This document shows, piece by piece, positions 63,844 through 64,000 of a stretch of DNA of 64,000 bases. This DNA is from Symsagittifera roscoffensis. Its lineage: Eukaryota; Xenacoelomorpha; Acoela; Convolutidae. Position 1 is the first letter of the stretch, and each line of letters starts with the position of its first letter. The notes below the pieces were generated by a model, which had not been told where the DNA came from, did not search any database, and was given only the letters and a program-made list of their open reading frames with translations. The stretch spans positions 73,533,465-73,597,464 of the forward strand of contig NC_087064.1 in assembly GCF_963678635.1 (NCBI RefSeq). Direction: 5' to 3'. The translations under genes were made by a program, and so were the position numbers.

Positions 63844-64000
63844 TGTGTTTAAGTCCGAGCTGGCTCACTCTTAGAGTCATTTCAGATAAGATACACCCTC
63901 TGTTCGTCACGCTATATAATTTTCCGCCGGATAGACTCGTGCAACTTCTTAATCTAATATCTTAATTTTATTCTTACGTCTTCTAGTCTCAATAGATCTA
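63844..64000 (-). repeat. Partial 5' LTR of copy B
   Basis: Matches the U5 half of the element 1 LTR on the minus strand, with about 75-80% identity. The LTR runs off the window. Confidence 0.75.

Larger units (their letters stand above)
52924..64000 (-). mobile_element. Copy B, 5' part: pol-less relative of element 1 with internal duplication
   Basis: On the minus strand from the right end: partial LTR, primer site, leader, ORF1, gag N-terminus, gag capsid start, post-pol region, a second gag capsid start, a second post-pol region, AUG-less ORF, env, and the ORF5 start where element 2 cuts in. Pol is missing. A unit of about 2.6 kb (gag piece plus post-pol) is duplicated in tandem. All genes are broken. 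Confidence 0.8.

Overview
This window is almost entirely retroelement DNA from an animal genome. The host is most likely an invertebrate, and I lean to a nematode: candidate introns are very short (44 and about 80 bases), acceptors read TTTTCAG, the DNA is AT-rich, and the two elements are Ty3/Gypsy-type. That is inference; I see no host gene that settles it. A 200-base run of N at 21054-21253 is an assembly gap.

Layout. (1) 1-2027: AT-rich flank with one nested palindrome. (2) 2028-20939: element 1, an 18.9 kb LTR element on the + strand with 410-base LTRs that differ at about 4 sites. It carries a primer site, a leader with twin hairpins, a small basic ORF, a 2740-residue Gag-Pol (CCHC knuckle, protease, RT, RNase H, integrase), two small hydrophobic ORFs, a 379-codon reading frame with no AUG, an 872-residue Env-like glycoprotein and a further ORF that starts inside the env stop codon. 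This is the gene plan of a complex retrovirus. (3) 21254-28404 and 52924-64000: minus-strand, pol-less, rearranged relatives of element 1 (copies C and B). They share an internal tandem duplication with an identical breakpoint. (4) 28405-52923: element 2, a 24.5 kb LTR element on the + strand with 926-base LTRs about 97% identical. It is inserted in the last ORF of copy B.

Element 2 has a 3 kb leader full of repeated hairpin modules and one long gag-pol frame (two CCHC knuckles, protease, RT, RNase H, DD35E integrase), broken by in-frame stops and a frameshift. About 10 kb of extra coding sequence follows integrase: a region that reads like a macro (ADP-ribose-binding) domain, a 1092-residue ORF with an SGNH/GDSL hydrolase domain whose four catalytic blocks are all intact, and at least four ORFs I do not recognise. 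There is no obvious envelope gene. The number of stop codons is about what the LTR divergence predicts, so I read element 2 as a decayed copy of a once intact element, not a recoded one.

Most notable: the SGNH plus macro-like cassette downstream of pol in element 2; a PPT-like motif (TGTCCGGGGAG) that recurs inside element 2 in different reading frames; the repeated leader hairpins; and, in element 1, the AUG-less conserved ORF and the env/ORF5 overlap conserved in copy B.
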